From NCBI GenBank assembly GCA_049293335.1, contig JBATSO010000040.1, positions 1 through 64,000 on the forward strand: a stretch of 64,000 nt of DNA, read 5' to 3'. Positions 41,001 to 50,488 of this stretch are shown here, piece by piece. The notes under the pieces were generated by a model. The model had not been told where the DNA came from and searched no databases. It was given only the letters and a program-made list of their open reading frames with translations. Position numbers and translations under genes: made by a program. Position 1 is the stretch's first letter, and every line of letters starts with the position of its first letter. This stretch comes from JAGXIT01 sp049293335. Its GTDB lineage: Bacteria > Patescibacteriota > Saccharimonadia > Saccharimonadales > UBA4665.

Positions 41001-41858
41001 ATGAGCAACACATACACTATTCAAGAATTAGAACTAAAAGCAACTGTTATACGAGAAGATATTATTCGCATGCTGGAGGCAGCGGGCAGCGGTCACAGCG
41101 CAGGCCCCATGGGGTTAGCCGATATTTTTACCGCGCTTTATTTTGATGTTTTAAAACATGACCCTAAAAACCCAGACTGGGATGAGCGGGATGTTTTAAT
41201 TCTTAGTAACGGACACTGTGTGCCCGTGCGCTATGCGGCAATGGCAGAGGCGGGGTATTTCCCTAAGTCAGAGCTTTTAACACTGCGTAAGTTTGGTAGT
41301 CGTTTGCAAGGCCACCCCGAGCGATCGCGTCTTCCGGGGCTAGAGGGTACCAGTGGGCCACTTGGTTCGGGCCTGAGTCAGGCGTGTGGCATGGCGCTGG
41401 CGTTTCGCATGGACCAACATGCGCATCGACATATTTATGTGACCATGGGTGACGGCGAACTAGATGAAGGCAACGTATGGGAAGCAGCTATGCTTGCGCC
41501 AAAATACAACTTAAATGCCATCACTGCCATTGTTGACCGCAACAACATTCAAATAGATGGCCCCACCGAATCTGTTATGCCGCTGAACGACCTAAAAGAC
41601 AAATGGCAAAGTTTTGGTTGGCATGTTATGGAAATTGATGGCAATAACATCGAAGCTATCATCGATGCTTGCACGATGGCCAAAGCCATCACCGAACAGC
41701 CAGTTTGTATTCTCGCTTACACCATTCCTGGTAAGGGAGTTGACTTTATGGAGTACGACTACAAGTGGCACGGCGTGCCACCAAACCGCGAACAGGCCAA
41801 AGCCGCCCTCCACGACCTCCGCACCCTTAAAGGCAAAATTCGGAGCGAACATGAATAG
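41001..41858 (+). CDS. Transketolase, N-terminal (thiamine diphosphate-binding) subunit
   Basis: 285 aa, corresponding to the first third to half of a full transketolase. It has the thiamine site GDGELDEGNVWEA (GDG...N, about residue 150), GHSAGPMGLADI and LPGLEGTSGPLGSGLSQA. It works with the C-terminal chain encoded at 42715, as in other split transketolases. TATAAT lies 11 nt before the ATG. Its last 8 bases overlap the inositol-monophosphatase-like gene. Confidence 0.94.
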   Translation: MSNTYTIQELELKATVIREDIIRMLEAAGSGHSAGPMGLADIFTALYFDVLKHDPKNPDWDERDVLILSNGHCVPVRYAAMAEAGYFPKSELLTLRKFGSRLQGHPERSRLPGLEGTSGPLGSGLSQACGMALAFRMDQHAHRHIYVTMGDGELDEGNVWEAAMLAPKYNLNAITAIVDRNNIQIDGPTESVMPLNDLKDKWQSFGWHVMEIDGNNIEAIIDACTMAKAITEQPVCILAYTIPGKGVDFMEYDYKWHGVPPNREQAKAALHDLRTLKGKIRSEHE

Positions 41859-42681
41859 AGAGCTGGGCGACGACACAGAAGTTGCCGCTCGAATAAGGTT
41901 GGCTGAACAGTTGCTTGCCACCGCGGCCGAAAGAATAGCCGATGCGTTTCATACGCGCCTGCAAACTACCCAAAAATCACCCAACGATTATGTAAGTGAG
42001 CTCGACACATCTATTGAACAATATGTGCAAAATGAACTAAAACAAGCTTTTCCAGAAGATAATTTTTACGGTGAAGAATCAGGCGCGTCAGGTGGAACAA
42101 ATCAGTACCTTTGGGTGTACGACCCGCTTGATGGCACAAACAACTTCTTACGTGGCTTACCTTTCGCGGGTACCCAAATAGCGCTCTTAAAAGACGATGT
42201 TATTGTGTATAGCCTTATTCACAGACCTTTTACCAGCGAGAAGTACTACGCCCAAAAAGGTCAAGGTGCGTTTTATGAAAATTTTCGAACCAACGAACAA
42301 CGGCAACTACAGGTTTCCGAACGGAGCCTATCTGAGGCAATGGCTATATTTGATTCGAAGGTCGGTAAGACCGACAATGCAAGCACGCCGCTTTTCAATA
42401 GTCTAATTGATAAAATAGCTTCAGTCCGCGTCCTGGGGGTGGCTGTTTATGACCTGCCCGCTGTTGCCGAAGGGGCGGTGGAGTTTTTGATAAGCGGTAT
42501 CGCCAAAAAATACGATGTGGCACCAGGCTGGTTGCTCATAGAAGAAGCTGGTGGCACAGTGTATAGTTTGCACGGCGAACCAACCATAGATAACGAGCTG
42601 CTTATACTGAGCAATCAGGCAGTTACACAGGAGCTACTCCAATCAATTCAGAGTCGGAGCGAACATGAGTATCAACAGTAG
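41851..42681 (+). CDS. Inositol monophosphatase family protein
   Basis: Mg-dependent Li-sensitive phosphatase fold, 276 aa. Motifs are FYGEESG, DPLDGTNNFLRG (metal Asps) and KYDVAPGWLLIEEAGG (the WDxAPG motif with Y-D). It could dephosphorylate inositol phosphate, fructose 1,6-bisphosphate or a nucleotide. ATG 41851 is preferred although a different-looking frame is open from 41614. It is wedged between the two transketolase halves; the 14-bp junction CGGAGCGAACATGA occurs at both of its ends. Confidence 0.9.
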   Translation: MNRELGDDTEVAARIRLAEQLLATAAERIADAFHTRLQTTQKSPNDYVSELDTSIEQYVQNELKQAFPEDNFYGEESGASGGTNQYLWVYDPLDGTNNFLRGLPFAGTQIALLKDDVIVYSLIHRPFTSEKYYAQKGQGAFYENFRTNEQRQLQVSERSLSEAMAIFDSKVGKTDNASTPLFNSLIDKIASVRVLGVAVYDLPAVAEGAVEFLISGIAKKYDVAPGWLLIEEAGGTVYSLHGEPTIDNELLILSNQAVTQELLQSIQSRSEHEYQQ

Positions 42682-42714
42682 AACAACAAGCTTGAAACAA
42701 AGTGAGGTGAAAAA

Positions 42715-43701
42715 ATGAGCGATTTACATCTGGTAGAAGTATCAAACAAAATGCAAGAAGAACCAATTCGGGCAGGGTTTGGCCGTGGTTTAGTGAAAGC
42801 TGGCGAACAAGACGAGCGAGTCGTTGCGGTCTGCGCCGACCTAACGGGGTCGGTTAAAATGGATGGTTTTGCCGAGAAGTTTCCTGAGCGCTTTGTGCAA
42901 GTTGGGATTGGCGAACAAAACCTCGTAACAGTCGGGGCTGGTCTGGCACTGGCAGGCAAGATTCCCTTTACTAGTAGCTATGCGGCATTTAGTCCAGGGC
43001 GTAACTGGGAGCAAATTAAAACCACCGCGTGTCTAAACGAAGTGCCCGTGAAAGTTATTGGTGGCCATGCAGGCCTGTACACTGGCCCCGATGGGGCTAC
43101 TCACCAAATGCTCGAAGACATTGCCCTTTTGCGCTGCATGCCCGGCATGGTGGTTCTTAGCCCGTGTGACTCGCTTGAAGCCGAGCGCATGACGCTCGCA
43201 ATGGCCAAAGACGACCGCCCCAATTACATGCGCATGTGCCGCGAGGCCACAGCCATTATTACCACCGAACATACGCCGTTTGAAATTGGTAAAGCCTACG
43301 TGTACACGCCTGGCAGCGATGTAACAATTATTGCTACAGGCGTTATGGTGTACCAGGCTATGCTGGCGGCCGAGCAACTGTACAAAGACGGCATTGATGC
43401 CGAGGTTATTAATGTGCCAACAATTAAACCGCTCGACGCCGAAACCATTCTACGTTCGGTCAGAAAAACGGGCTGTGTGGTAACCGCCGAAGAAGCCCAA
43501 ATTATTGGTGGATTAGGCGGCGCTATTGCCGAGCTATTGGTCGAAAACCATCCCGTTCCCATGAAGCGCATTGGCATGCAAGACCGCTACGGTGAGAGCG
43601 GTGATGGTGCAGAGCTTATGATTCACTTTGGGCTCGATGCCAAGCACATTCGCTTGGCTGCGCACCATGTGACCGAACTTAAAGGTGCTCACCAGCACTA
43701 G
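42715..43701 (+). CDS. Transketolase, C-terminal subunit
   Basis: 328 aa, covering the pyrimidine-binding and C-terminal domains. It shows VQVGIGEQNLVTVGAGLAL (with the catalytic Glu), SSYAAFSPGRNWEQI and GGHAGLYTGPDGATHQ, then the C-terminal VVTAEEAQIIGGLG. It pairs with the N-terminal chain to transfer two-carbon units between pentose and hexose phosphates. GAGGTG lies 7 nt before the ATG. Confidence 0.94.
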   Translation: MSDLHLVEVSNKMQEEPIRAGFGRGLVKAGEQDERVVAVCADLTGSVKMDGFAEKFPERFVQVGIGEQNLVTVGAGLALAGKIPFTSSYAAFSPGRNWEQIKTTACLNEVPVKVIGGHAGLYTGPDGATHQMLEDIALLRCMPGMVVLSPCDSLEAERMTLAMAKDDRPNYMRMCREATAIITTEHTPFEIGKAYVYTPGSDVTIIATGVMVYQAMLAAEQLYKDGIDAEVINVPTIKPLDAETILRSVRKTGCVVTAEEAQIIGGLGGAIAELLVENHPVPMKRIGMQDRYGESGDGAELMIHFGLDAKHIRLAAHHVTELKGAHQH

Positions 43702-43752
43702 CCAAAGCAAGCACAAGCATTTATACTGAGTGGTAAGAAACAGGGAGGGAAC

Positions 43753-44673
43753 ATGCCGATAACATTACAACAAGTCCGAGCCAATTGTGCACAAGCACGA
43801 CTGCGGATGGCTCAGGCGCGCGCCGAAAAATGGGCGTTTGGGGCTTTTAACCTAGACGATGAGCCAACGCTCGAAGCGGTCGCCAGGGCTGCCAAAGCCA
43901 AAAACGCACCCGTACTGGTCGAGGTTAGTCAGGGCGAGGTTGACAGCATTGGGTTGGCCAATGTACGTGACATGGTCGATAACGTAAAAGACGAAATGGG
44001 CGTAGAAATATACATTAACCTCGACCACAGCCCAAGTGTCGAGGCTGCCAAACGTGGAATTGACGCGGGCTACGAGTTTATTCATATAGATGTTTCGCAG
44101 GCCAACCACAACGCCACTGACGAAGAAATCATCGCTGCCACCCGCGAAGTGGTCGAGTACGCCCGCTTTACAGGAGCACTCGTTGAAAGTGAACCACACT
44201 ATTTTGGCGGCAGCAGCAATCTACACACCGAAGCAATTGACTACGAATTTATTAAAAAAACCTTTAGTACGCCCGAGGGCGCAAAAGAGTTTCGTGACGC
44301 TACGGGCATAGATACTTTTGCGGCCGCTATTGGTAACCTGCACGGTAAATACCCCGTGCCAAAGAAGCTCGACCTCAAACTGCTTGAGGAAATTCGGGCG
44401 GCTATAGATTGCAATATTAGCCTGCACGGCGGCAGCGGTACCCCTGGGCATTACTTTGAAAATGCCGTTAAAATTGGCGTGACCAAAATTAACATCAATA
44501 GCGACATGCGTATAGCCCACCGCGAAGAACTCGAAAAGGCTCTAAAGGCTAACCCCCACGAATATTCGGTAGCAAAGTTGGTTGAGGAATATGTAGTGCC
44601 TGCCGTTCAAAAAGTGGTGGAAGAAAAGATTACCATGTTTAATTCAACAGATAAGGCAGTTGTTTCACGCTAA
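43753..44673 (+). CDS. Class II fructose-bisphosphate aldolase
   Basis: Zinc-dependent aldolase splitting fructose 1,6-bisphosphate (or tagatose/other ketose bisphosphate), 306 aa. Zinc and catalytic residues lie in INLDHSPS, FIHIDVSQANHN, IGNLHGKYP and LHGGSGTP, followed by GVTKININSDMR for phosphate binding. GGAGGG precedes the ATG. It connects the pentose phosphate genes to gapdh in the same cluster. Confidence 0.95.
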   Translation: MPITLQQVRANCAQARLRMAQARAEKWAFGAFNLDDEPTLEAVARAAKAKNAPVLVEVSQGEVDSIGLANVRDMVDNVKDEMGVEIYINLDHSPSVEAAKRGIDAGYEFIHIDVSQANHNATDEEIIAATREVVEYARFTGALVESEPHYFGGSSNLHTEAIDYEFIKKTFSTPEGAKEFRDATGIDTFAAAIGNLHGKYPVPKKLDLKLLEEIRAAIDCNISLHGGSGTPGHYFENAVKIGVTKININSDMRIAHREELEKALKANPHEYSVAKLVEEYVVPAVQKVVEEKITMFNSTDKAVVSR

Positions 44674-44721
44674 CGGCTGTGGCACAATGAAGCATAAGCA
44701 TAACAATAAAGGTGGGAACAA

Positions 44722-45720
44722 ATGAGTCAAATTGACATACTCTGCGTCGGCGATGTGGTAACCGATGTTTTTATTAAGCTACTAGATGACAAAGCCGAGG
44801 TGCATAAGGACCGTGGCCAAGACTGGCTGTGCATACCCTTTGGCACCAAGCTACCCTTTGATCACACCGAGATTCTGCATGCGGTGGGTAACGCCGCCAA
44901 TGCTGCTGTATCGTGCGCCCGCTTGGGGCTTAAAGTTGCCTTCGAAACCAATGTTGGCGGTGACCAAGAAGCCCGCGAAATTATTCACCAGCTTTCGCGC
45001 GAGAAAGTAGATCACCGCTTTGTACACATTAACCCAAAAAAACTGAGCAACATGCACTACGTGTTATGGTACAAAGAAGAACGTACTATTCTCATTAAGC
45101 ACGAAGAATACGAGTATAACTGGCCGCATTTTCGACCAGCCGAAATCCCACGTTGGGTGTATTTTAGCTCTATTTCTGAAAACGCGCTCGACTATTCAGA
45201 CGAAATTTCTACCTGGCTCGAAAAGCACCCAGAGGTAAAGCTCGCTTTTCAACCTGGCACCTTCCAAATGGAAGCGGGCGTAGAGCGCTTGAAGCGATTA
45301 TACGCTCGTACAGAAGTAATTATTTTGAACCGCGAGGAAGCGGTTGATGTAACGGGCGGTAGTTACGACAACGTGCATGATTTGCTGGACCGATTGCATA
45401 GCTACGGCTGTAAAATTGCAGTTGTCACCGATGGCCCAAGCGGCGCCTATGCCTCCGACGGTCAAAACCGCTACAAAATGCCACTATACCCAGACCCAGC
45501 GCCGCCCTACGAACGAACAGGTGCGGGCGATGCGTATGCCAGCACACTGGTAGCGGCTCTGGCTCAGGGGCATAATCTAGAAAGTGCCTTGCAATGGGCG
45601 CCAATCAACTCTATGAGTGTGGTTCAAAAAACTGGTGCTCAAACAGGCTTACTTTCGCAGTCCGAGCTCGAAGCATGGCTCCGCAAAGCCCCCGACTGGT
45701 ATCATGTTGAATCATTTTAG
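44722..45720 (+). CDS. PfkB family carbohydrate kinase
   Basis: Ribokinase-fold sugar kinase, 332 aa. PfkB signature 1 region is HAVGNAANAAVSCARLGLKVAFETNVGGD; signature 2 with the catalytic Asp is ERTGAGDAYASTLVAALAQG (about residue 266). Neighbouring aldolase and transketolase genes suggest a phosphofructokinase or tagatose/ribose kinase role, but the substrate is inference. The ATG follows AAAGGTGGG. Confidence 0.9.
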   Translation: MSQIDILCVGDVVTDVFIKLLDDKAEVHKDRGQDWLCIPFGTKLPFDHTEILHAVGNAANAAVSCARLGLKVAFETNVGGDQEAREIIHQLSREKVDHRFVHINPKKLSNMHYVLWYKEERTILIKHEEYEYNWPHFRPAEIPRWVYFSSISENALDYSDEISTWLEKHPEVKLAFQPGTFQMEAGVERLKRLYARTEVIILNREEAVDVTGGSYDNVHDLLDRLHSYGCKIAVVTDGPSGAYASDGQNRYKMPLYPDPAPPYERTGAGDAYASTLVAALAQGHNLESALQWAPINSMSVVQKTGAQTGLLSQSELEAWLRKAPDWYHVESF

Positions 45721-45734
45721 TCAGTAGTCTGTCC

Positions 45735-45762
45735 CTGTCATGCTGAATTCATTTCAGCATCC
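45735..45762 (+). repeat. Short TCATGCTGAA hairpin
   Basis: ATGCTGAA-4 nt-TTCAGCAT right after the PfkB stop region; it may act as a weak terminator. It is similar to the TCATCCTGA-type hairpin before dnaE (58319-58391) and a fragment at 46157-46175. Confidence 0.5.
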
Positions 45763-45840
45763 ATACTTTCGCTGCCAACACGCGTAACTACTACCAACCT
45801 CGCACAGTCTCGCTGACTCACACGGTACTATCATTATTTC

Positions 45841-46092
45841 TTTTATTTTCTGCCCCACAAGACACCTTCCTTTTTTACCAGAAAAAAGGAAGCGAAAAAC
45901 CTCGGCCAGAACTCCAGCTCTCGGTACTCTGTTGCTACCTTTTACAACCAAGATAGACGATCGTTCCACTAAGTCTATCTTGACCCTAACGGGCAAGTTG
46001 TAAAAGACTACAACAGAGCAGCCGAGTGCCTACGCATGGCCACCACAAGCTATGTCGCTAAAGCGACCATTCATCAGCGGCCTACGGCCGCA
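45841..46092 (+). ncRNA. Structured RNA-like element, copy B
   Basis: Occupies much of the gene-free region 45721-46328. Stems: P1 45866-45876/45882-45892; P2 45920-45924/46022-46026; P3 45927-45934/46011-46018; P4 45939-45948/45997-46006 (10 bp); P5 45949-45958/45973-45982 (10 bp) with a small CCC/GGG hairpin after it; P6 46054-46058/46063-46067; P7 46077-46082/46086-46091. The linker AAAAACCTCGGCCAG (45895-45909) and the segments CAGCTCT and CGCATGG match copy A, while most stem bases differ in compensating pairs. Function unknown. Confidence 0.6.
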
Positions 46093-46144
46093 CTCTTGAC
46101 TCTTGACTCATGACTCATGACTCATGTCTCTTGACTCTTGACTC
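46093..46144 (+). repeat. Heptamer array CTCTTGA/CTCATGA
   Basis: Seven consecutive 7-bp units (CTCTTGA twice, CTCATGA twice, CTCATGT, CTCTTGA twice) directly after copy B of the structured element. Confidence 0.95.
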
Positions 46145-46222
46145 TAATCACTTCTCATCCTGAGCGTACGTCGAAACATACCCCCCCTCAGTACGATAGT
46201 TGTATCAAAATACTATAATGCT

Positions 46223-46271
46223 TCCAAGATCCAAGATCCAAGATCCAAGATCCAACCTCCAACCTCCAACC
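46223..46271 (+). repeat. Heptamer array TCCAAGA/TCCAACC
   Basis: Four units TCCAAGA followed by three units TCCAACC, in the remaining gene-free DNA before 46329. Confidence 0.95.
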
Positions 46272-46328
46272 CCCAAAACCTAGAAGGGCTAGCTCCTCCT
46301 GAGATAATACGCTAAACTATAAGCACAT

Positions 46329-47561
46329 ATGTCGAGGGCTTTAGCAGATTTATTGGGGGTAGATGGAGTTGTTTTTGGGCAACAGATTCGCCAGCTTGAG
46401 CGTGCGGCGGGCCTGCCGAGCAATGACATTCGGCTTGCGGCCCACACCTTGCAAGCCACGCGGCAAAAAATTCGCGAACTCGGGCTCGACCCCATAGACA
46501 CAACAGGCCCAGAACTGTACAGGGCGCTCCAATCCCGCCTAAAACGAGATGAAGTGCAAGTTCGGGCGGCGCTTAATGTGCGGGCCGACTGTAACCCAGT
46601 TGATTTACTCGAAAATATTCAAAAAAAACTGGCAAAGCTCGAACATCACAGCGATGTTTTTGTTATAAAATCGGCTGTTATGAAGCAGATTATTAAAAAA
46701 TTGAAGCCCAAAGCTACCATGAAACGCCTAGGCTACCGCAGTATGGATAGCATGCTCAAGCACGAATCGGCCGCCCAACTCTTGGCAGCTTGTCAGGTAA
46801 CAGAATCTTTAGACTGGCAAGAGGCGCGCCTCGCTGCCTATACAAAACTACAGGTGCGCGACTTTGAAACTCGTAAACCACAGTTTATTGTTCCTACTGC
46901 GAAGCAATGGCCCAAAATTGCCGACCAGCACGCCCTAAAACACAAGCAAACAAGTGTGGTACTGCCCGAGCTGGGTGCCGTTGTACTATTGCCCATGAAC
47001 AAAGACTTACCTGGTTTAGCCATAACCACCTTTGTACTAGCGCTACACGCACTCAACGACATGCGCGCAATTAGCGCCTATTTAAAATTGCAGCAAGTAA
47101 AGCCAAACTTTGGTTTGCTGGTGCGAGATGTAGTGCTTGCCGAACCACTGACAGAAGTTGAACAAGCTGGTCGAAAGCTTTCCTGGAAGTCGCTCCAGTG
47201 GTCGTATGGCCATGGTTTTGTGCCATATATGACCGAGGTGTTTGGGCCGCACATTCAGCCAGAAGATCTCGCGTGGCAAAGCGTGTCGAGTACACTGCCC
47301 GCACTACACCCAATATTGGCCTTTTGGCAAGAAACAGATGCGCTTGGTTTGCTCGACTCTCAAAATGCAGTTTCGCTTAACATTCTCGATGTTGCACTTG
47401 GCGTGTGTAACCACCTAGAGTACGCCGAACGAACTGTTCACCATATGCGAGAAGCCTTGGGTCGTCAACTGTTTGCGCGCTATTTACATTATGGCAACCT
47501 CGAAACAATGCTTTCAAAAAGCTTTGGCAACGAACTCGTACCGGAACTAGAGTTTTCTTAG
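46329..47561 (+). CDS. Hypothetical protein, 410 aa
   Basis: Not recognised. Soluble, no signal peptide. The N-terminal 110 residues are helical and basic with a repeat-like pattern (IRQLERAAGL; LRLAAHTLQATRQKIRELG). The central part has the basic run KPKATMKRLGYRSMDSMLKHE. The C-terminal half is mixed. Nucleic-acid binding is conceivable from the composition but there is no motif for it. TAAACT lies 10 nt before the ATG, with no ribosome site. Confidence 0.7.
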   Translation: MSRALADLLGVDGVVFGQQIRQLERAAGLPSNDIRLAAHTLQATRQKIRELGLDPIDTTGPELYRALQSRLKRDEVQVRAALNVRADCNPVDLLENIQKKLAKLEHHSDVFVIKSAVMKQIIKKLKPKATMKRLGYRSMDSMLKHESAAQLLAACQVTESLDWQEARLAAYTKLQVRDFETRKPQFIVPTAKQWPKIADQHALKHKQTSVVLPELGAVVLLPMNKDLPGLAITTFVLALHALNDMRAISAYLKLQQVKPNFGLLVRDVVLAEPLTEVEQAGRKLSWKSLQWSYGHGFVPYMTEVFGPHIQPEDLAWQSVSSTLPALHPILAFWQETDALGLLDSQNAVSLNILDVALGVCNHLEYAERTVHHMREALGRQLFARYLHYGNLETMLSKSFGNELVPELEFS

Positions 47562-47574
47562 GATCAATTACAAA

Positions 47575-47670
47575 TTCTAAACGAATTCTAAACAAAAGGG
47601 CCAACCAGGCGTACACTATCAATGATGTTTTTGGAATTAAAATTGGAATTTTGGTATTGTTTGAAGCGCG
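47575..47670. repeat. AT-rich inverted-repeat remnant
   Basis: AAATTCTAAACGAATTCTAAACAAAA on the left (in part) and GGAATTAAAATTGGAATTTTGG-type sequence on the right, with TATTGTTTGAA at the end. The left unit and TATTGTTTGAA are shared with 31436-31650. It lies between convergent genes and may serve as a terminator. Confidence 0.5.
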
Positions 47671-47688
47671 TTGTTCGGAGCTTTTTAC

Positions 47689-48372
47689 TCAAGTATTGTA
47701 GGCGTCGTTCAGTATTTTTCGCGCATAGCGAATGTCGTTCGTAATGGTGTAGAGCCGTTGATCGCCGGGCGATATAAGGTCTTTTTTTAGCAAGTGTTTG
47801 CGTATAAATTTGTCGAGGGGATGCCAATATTTTTTGCCAATCAATATTATAGGCACACGCGGCATTTTACCTGTTTGAATAAGCGTAATAACCTCAAAAA
47901 ATTCGTCGAGCGTGCCGTAGCCACCGGGGAAGTACACAAAACCATGGGCGTAAAATGTCATCATAACTTTGCGCGTAAAAAAGAAGTTGAAGGCCAGGTC
48001 GTCGGTAGTGTAGGGGTTGAGGTGCTGTTCGCGGGGCAATTTTATATTAAAGCCAATTGAAACCAGCTCTTCGTCAAAAGCGCCGCGGTTGCTGGCTTCC
48101 ATTATGCCACCGCCACCGCCCGACAAAATGGCAAACCCGTCGTGGGCGAGATCGCCCGCTAAGTCGGCGGCCCACTGATACGACTTAAAGCGTGGGCTTA
48201 ACCGTGCGGAGCCAAAAAAGGTGATGCGCTTGGGGTATTTCTTAAGTATCTTAAAAGCTGCCTCGAATTCTTCTTCGCAACTACGGAGTTCACGCGTCGA
48301 TTTAGCAATCGCCTTTTTTTGTTCTTCGGACATTGTCCAAACTTTGTTTTCGTGTGTATGTGTGTGTGACAT
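47689..48372 (-). CDS. LOG family protein (nucleoside monophosphate phosphoribohydrolase type)
   Basis: 227 aa, Rossmann-like. The family signature PGGYGTLDEFFEVIT (PGGxGTxxE) and the upstream LSGGGGGIMEASNRGA are complete. Members release free bases from nucleoside 5'-monophosphates and were long mis-called lysine decarboxylases. A helical N-terminal extension precedes the fold. The start at 48372 has TACAAT about 9 nt upstream on the minus strand, and it is divergent from uvrB. Confidence 0.92.
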   Translation of the reverse strand: MSHTHTHENKVWTMSEEQKKAIAKSTRELRSCEEEFEAAFKILKKYPKRITFFGSARLSPRFKSYQWAADLAGDLAHDGFAILSGGGGGIMEASNRGAFDEELVSIGFNIKLPREQHLNPYTTDDLAFNFFFTRKVMMTFYAHGFVYFPGGYGTLDEFFEVITLIQTGKMPRVPIILIGKKYWHPLDKFIRKHLLKKDLISPGDQRLYTITNDIRYARKILNDAYNT

Positions 48373-48439
48373 TGCCCTCTATTGTACGTGCTTACGCTTG
48401 TTTTGAGAATAGTAAGAAGGAAAATGCTACAATGTAAGG

Positions 48440-50404
48440 ATGGCAAAATTCCAGCTTAAGAGCGACTATACTCCGCAGGGCGACCAGCCCAGTGCTATTC
48501 AGCAACTTACTGAAGGCCTTAAAAATGGGGTGAAAGAACAAACATTGCTGGGCGTAACGGGCAGCGGTAAGACCTTTACTATGGCCAATCTGGTGCAAAA
48601 TGTGCAGCGGCCAACACTGGTACTCAGCCACAACAAGACACTTGCTGCGCAGTTATACAACGAGTTTAAACAATTTTTCCCTGACAACGCGGTGCATTAT
48701 TTTGTAAGCTACTTCGACTACTATCAGCCAGAGGCATACATAGCACGAAGCGATACGTTTATCGAAAAAGACAGCGCCATTAACGAAGAAATCGATCGGC
48801 TGCGTCATGCCGCCACCGATGCCTTGCTGAGCCGCAAAGACGTGCTGATTGTGGCCAGCGTAAGCTGTATATATGGCATTGGTTCGGTCGAGGATTACAA
48901 CGGCCTGTCGGTGGACGTGAAGGTAGGTGAACGCCGCGTGCGGGACAAGCTGCTGAGGCAGCTCACCGACATTCAGTATCAGCGCAACGACATGGACTTC
49001 CGCCGTGGAACCTTCCGTGTACGCGGCGACGTGGTCGACGTGTACCCCGCGGGTGAAGAACTAGCCTACCGCATGGATTTTTTTGGCGATGAGATAGACC
49101 GGATTACGCGCATCGACCCGCTGACAGGCGAAATTCTAGCCAAACTCGACAGCTACAAAATTTTCCCGAGCAGTCACTACGTAACCCCGCAGGACAAACT
49201 CAAAGTTGCCCTTGGGCAGATCCAACTAGAACTCGCCGATCGCCTAGCGCAGTTTAAGCGCGAAGGCAAACTACTCGAGGCTCAAAGGCTCGAACAGCGC
49301 ACTCGTTTCGACCTCGAAATGCTGGAAGAAACGGGTTTTGTAAAAGGCATCGAAAACTACAGCCGCTATTTGACCAACCGCGAACCAGGCGAACAACCTG
49401 CTACTTTGCTCGATTATTTCCCCGACGATTACCTGTTGATGGTCGACGAAAGCCACATGACTATTCCGCAGCTGCGCGGTATGTACAACGGCGACCGCGC
49501 TCGCAAAGAAGTGCTGGTAGAACATGGCTTTCGGCTGCCCAGCGCCCTCGATAACCGCCCGCTCAACTTTATAGAATACGAACGACACGTCAACCAAGTG
49601 GTGTATGTCAGCGCTACGCCCGCCGAATACGAAATCAGTCGCAGCCCTGCACCCGCCGAGCAAGTTATTCGCCCAACCGGGCTACTTGATCCACCTATAG
49701 AAGTTCGGCCCATCGAGGGACAGATCGACGATTTGCTAGCGGAAATTCGCGGCACCATTGCCAAAGGCGAGCGCGTGCTCGTTACCACCCTTACGAAGCG
49801 TATGAGCGAAGACTTAACCGAATATTTGCAAGAACTCAACATTAAAGTGGCGTATTTGCACAGCGATGTCGACACGCTGGACCGCACGGATATTTTGCGA
49901 GACCTTCGGCTGGGTGTGTACGATGTGCTGGTTGGCATAAACCTCCTGCGCGAAGGCCTTGACCTACCCGAAGTTTCACTGGTAGCTATTCTAGACGCCG
50001 ACAAAGAAGGTTTTTTGCGCAGCGAACAAGCCCTGATTCAGACAGTTGGTCGGGCCGCGCGCCATGAAAAAGGCCGAGTTATTATGTACGCCGACCGCGT
50101 AACCAAAAGCATGCAAAAAACGCTCGACGAAACAACTCGCCGCCGAGCAATCCAGGAAGCGTATAACCAAAAACACGGTATTACGCCCAAGGGTATTAAC
50201 CGTGCAGTCGAAGGCCGCATGAACACCGACTTGCCCGAAGAAGCCAAACGCGCCAAACTAGACCTTAAGAAAATTCCTAAAGACGAATATAAGAGCCTCG
50301 TTAAAGACCTGTCTGCCCAGATGGACCTAGCCTCTGCCAACCTAGAGTTTGAAAAGGCCGCCGAACTCCGCGACCTCATAAATGACATTAAAGCAAAAAT
50401 GTAG
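48440..50404 (+). CDS. uvrB: Excinuclease ABC subunit B
   Basis: Damage-verifying helicase-like subunit of nucleotide excision repair, 654 aa. Walker A GVTGSGKTFT is near residue 36, the beta-hairpin YFVSYFDYYQPEAYI near 90, then DEVD-type LLMVDESHMT, helicase motif VSATPA and VGINLLREGLDLPEVSLV. The C-terminal UVR domain (LEFEKAAELRDLI) is present. TACAAT lies 6 nt before the ATG (leaderless). Confidence 0.98.
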   Translation: MAKFQLKSDYTPQGDQPSAIQQLTEGLKNGVKEQTLLGVTGSGKTFTMANLVQNVQRPTLVLSHNKTLAAQLYNEFKQFFPDNAVHYFVSYFDYYQPEAYIARSDTFIEKDSAINEEIDRLRHAATDALLSRKDVLIVASVSCIYGIGSVEDYNGLSVDVKVGERRVRDKLLRQLTDIQYQRNDMDFRRGTFRVRGDVVDVYPAGEELAYRMDFFGDEIDRITRIDPLTGEILAKLDSYKIFPSSHYVTPQDKLKVALGQIQLELADRLAQFKREGKLLEAQRLEQRTRFDLEMLEETGFVKGIENYSRYLTNREPGEQPATLLDYFPDDYLLMVDESHMTIPQLRGMYNGDRARKEVLVEHGFRLPSALDNRPLNFIEYERHVNQVVYVSATPAEYEISRSPAPAEQVIRPTGLLDPPIEVRPIEGQIDDLLAEIRGTIAKGERVLVTTLTKRMSEDLTEYLQELNIKVAYLHSDVDTLDRTDILRDLRLGVYDVLVGINLLREGLDLPEVSLVAILDADKEGFLRSEQALIQTVGRAARHEKGRVIMYADRVTKSMQKTLDETTRRRAIQEAYNQKHGITPKGINRAVEGRMNTDLPEEAKRAKLDLKKIPKDEYKSLVKDLSAQMDLASANLEFEKAAELRDLINDIKAKM

Positions 50405-50488
50405 CTCAAAAATCATCTCTGTTTATACGAAGCCCTTCTGCATGAAGGAGTAACGCTCGAAGCTTTTCATGGCAAGATAGTACGCAAA

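Noticed and set aside
41614..42681. A 355-codon open frame beginning inside tktN
   Set aside because: The first 79 codons are the alternate frame of transketolase; the inositol-monophosphatase fold starts at ATG 41851.
46093..46271. CRISPR array
   Set aside because: Repeats are 7 bp, contiguous and without spacers; they are tandem microsatellites.
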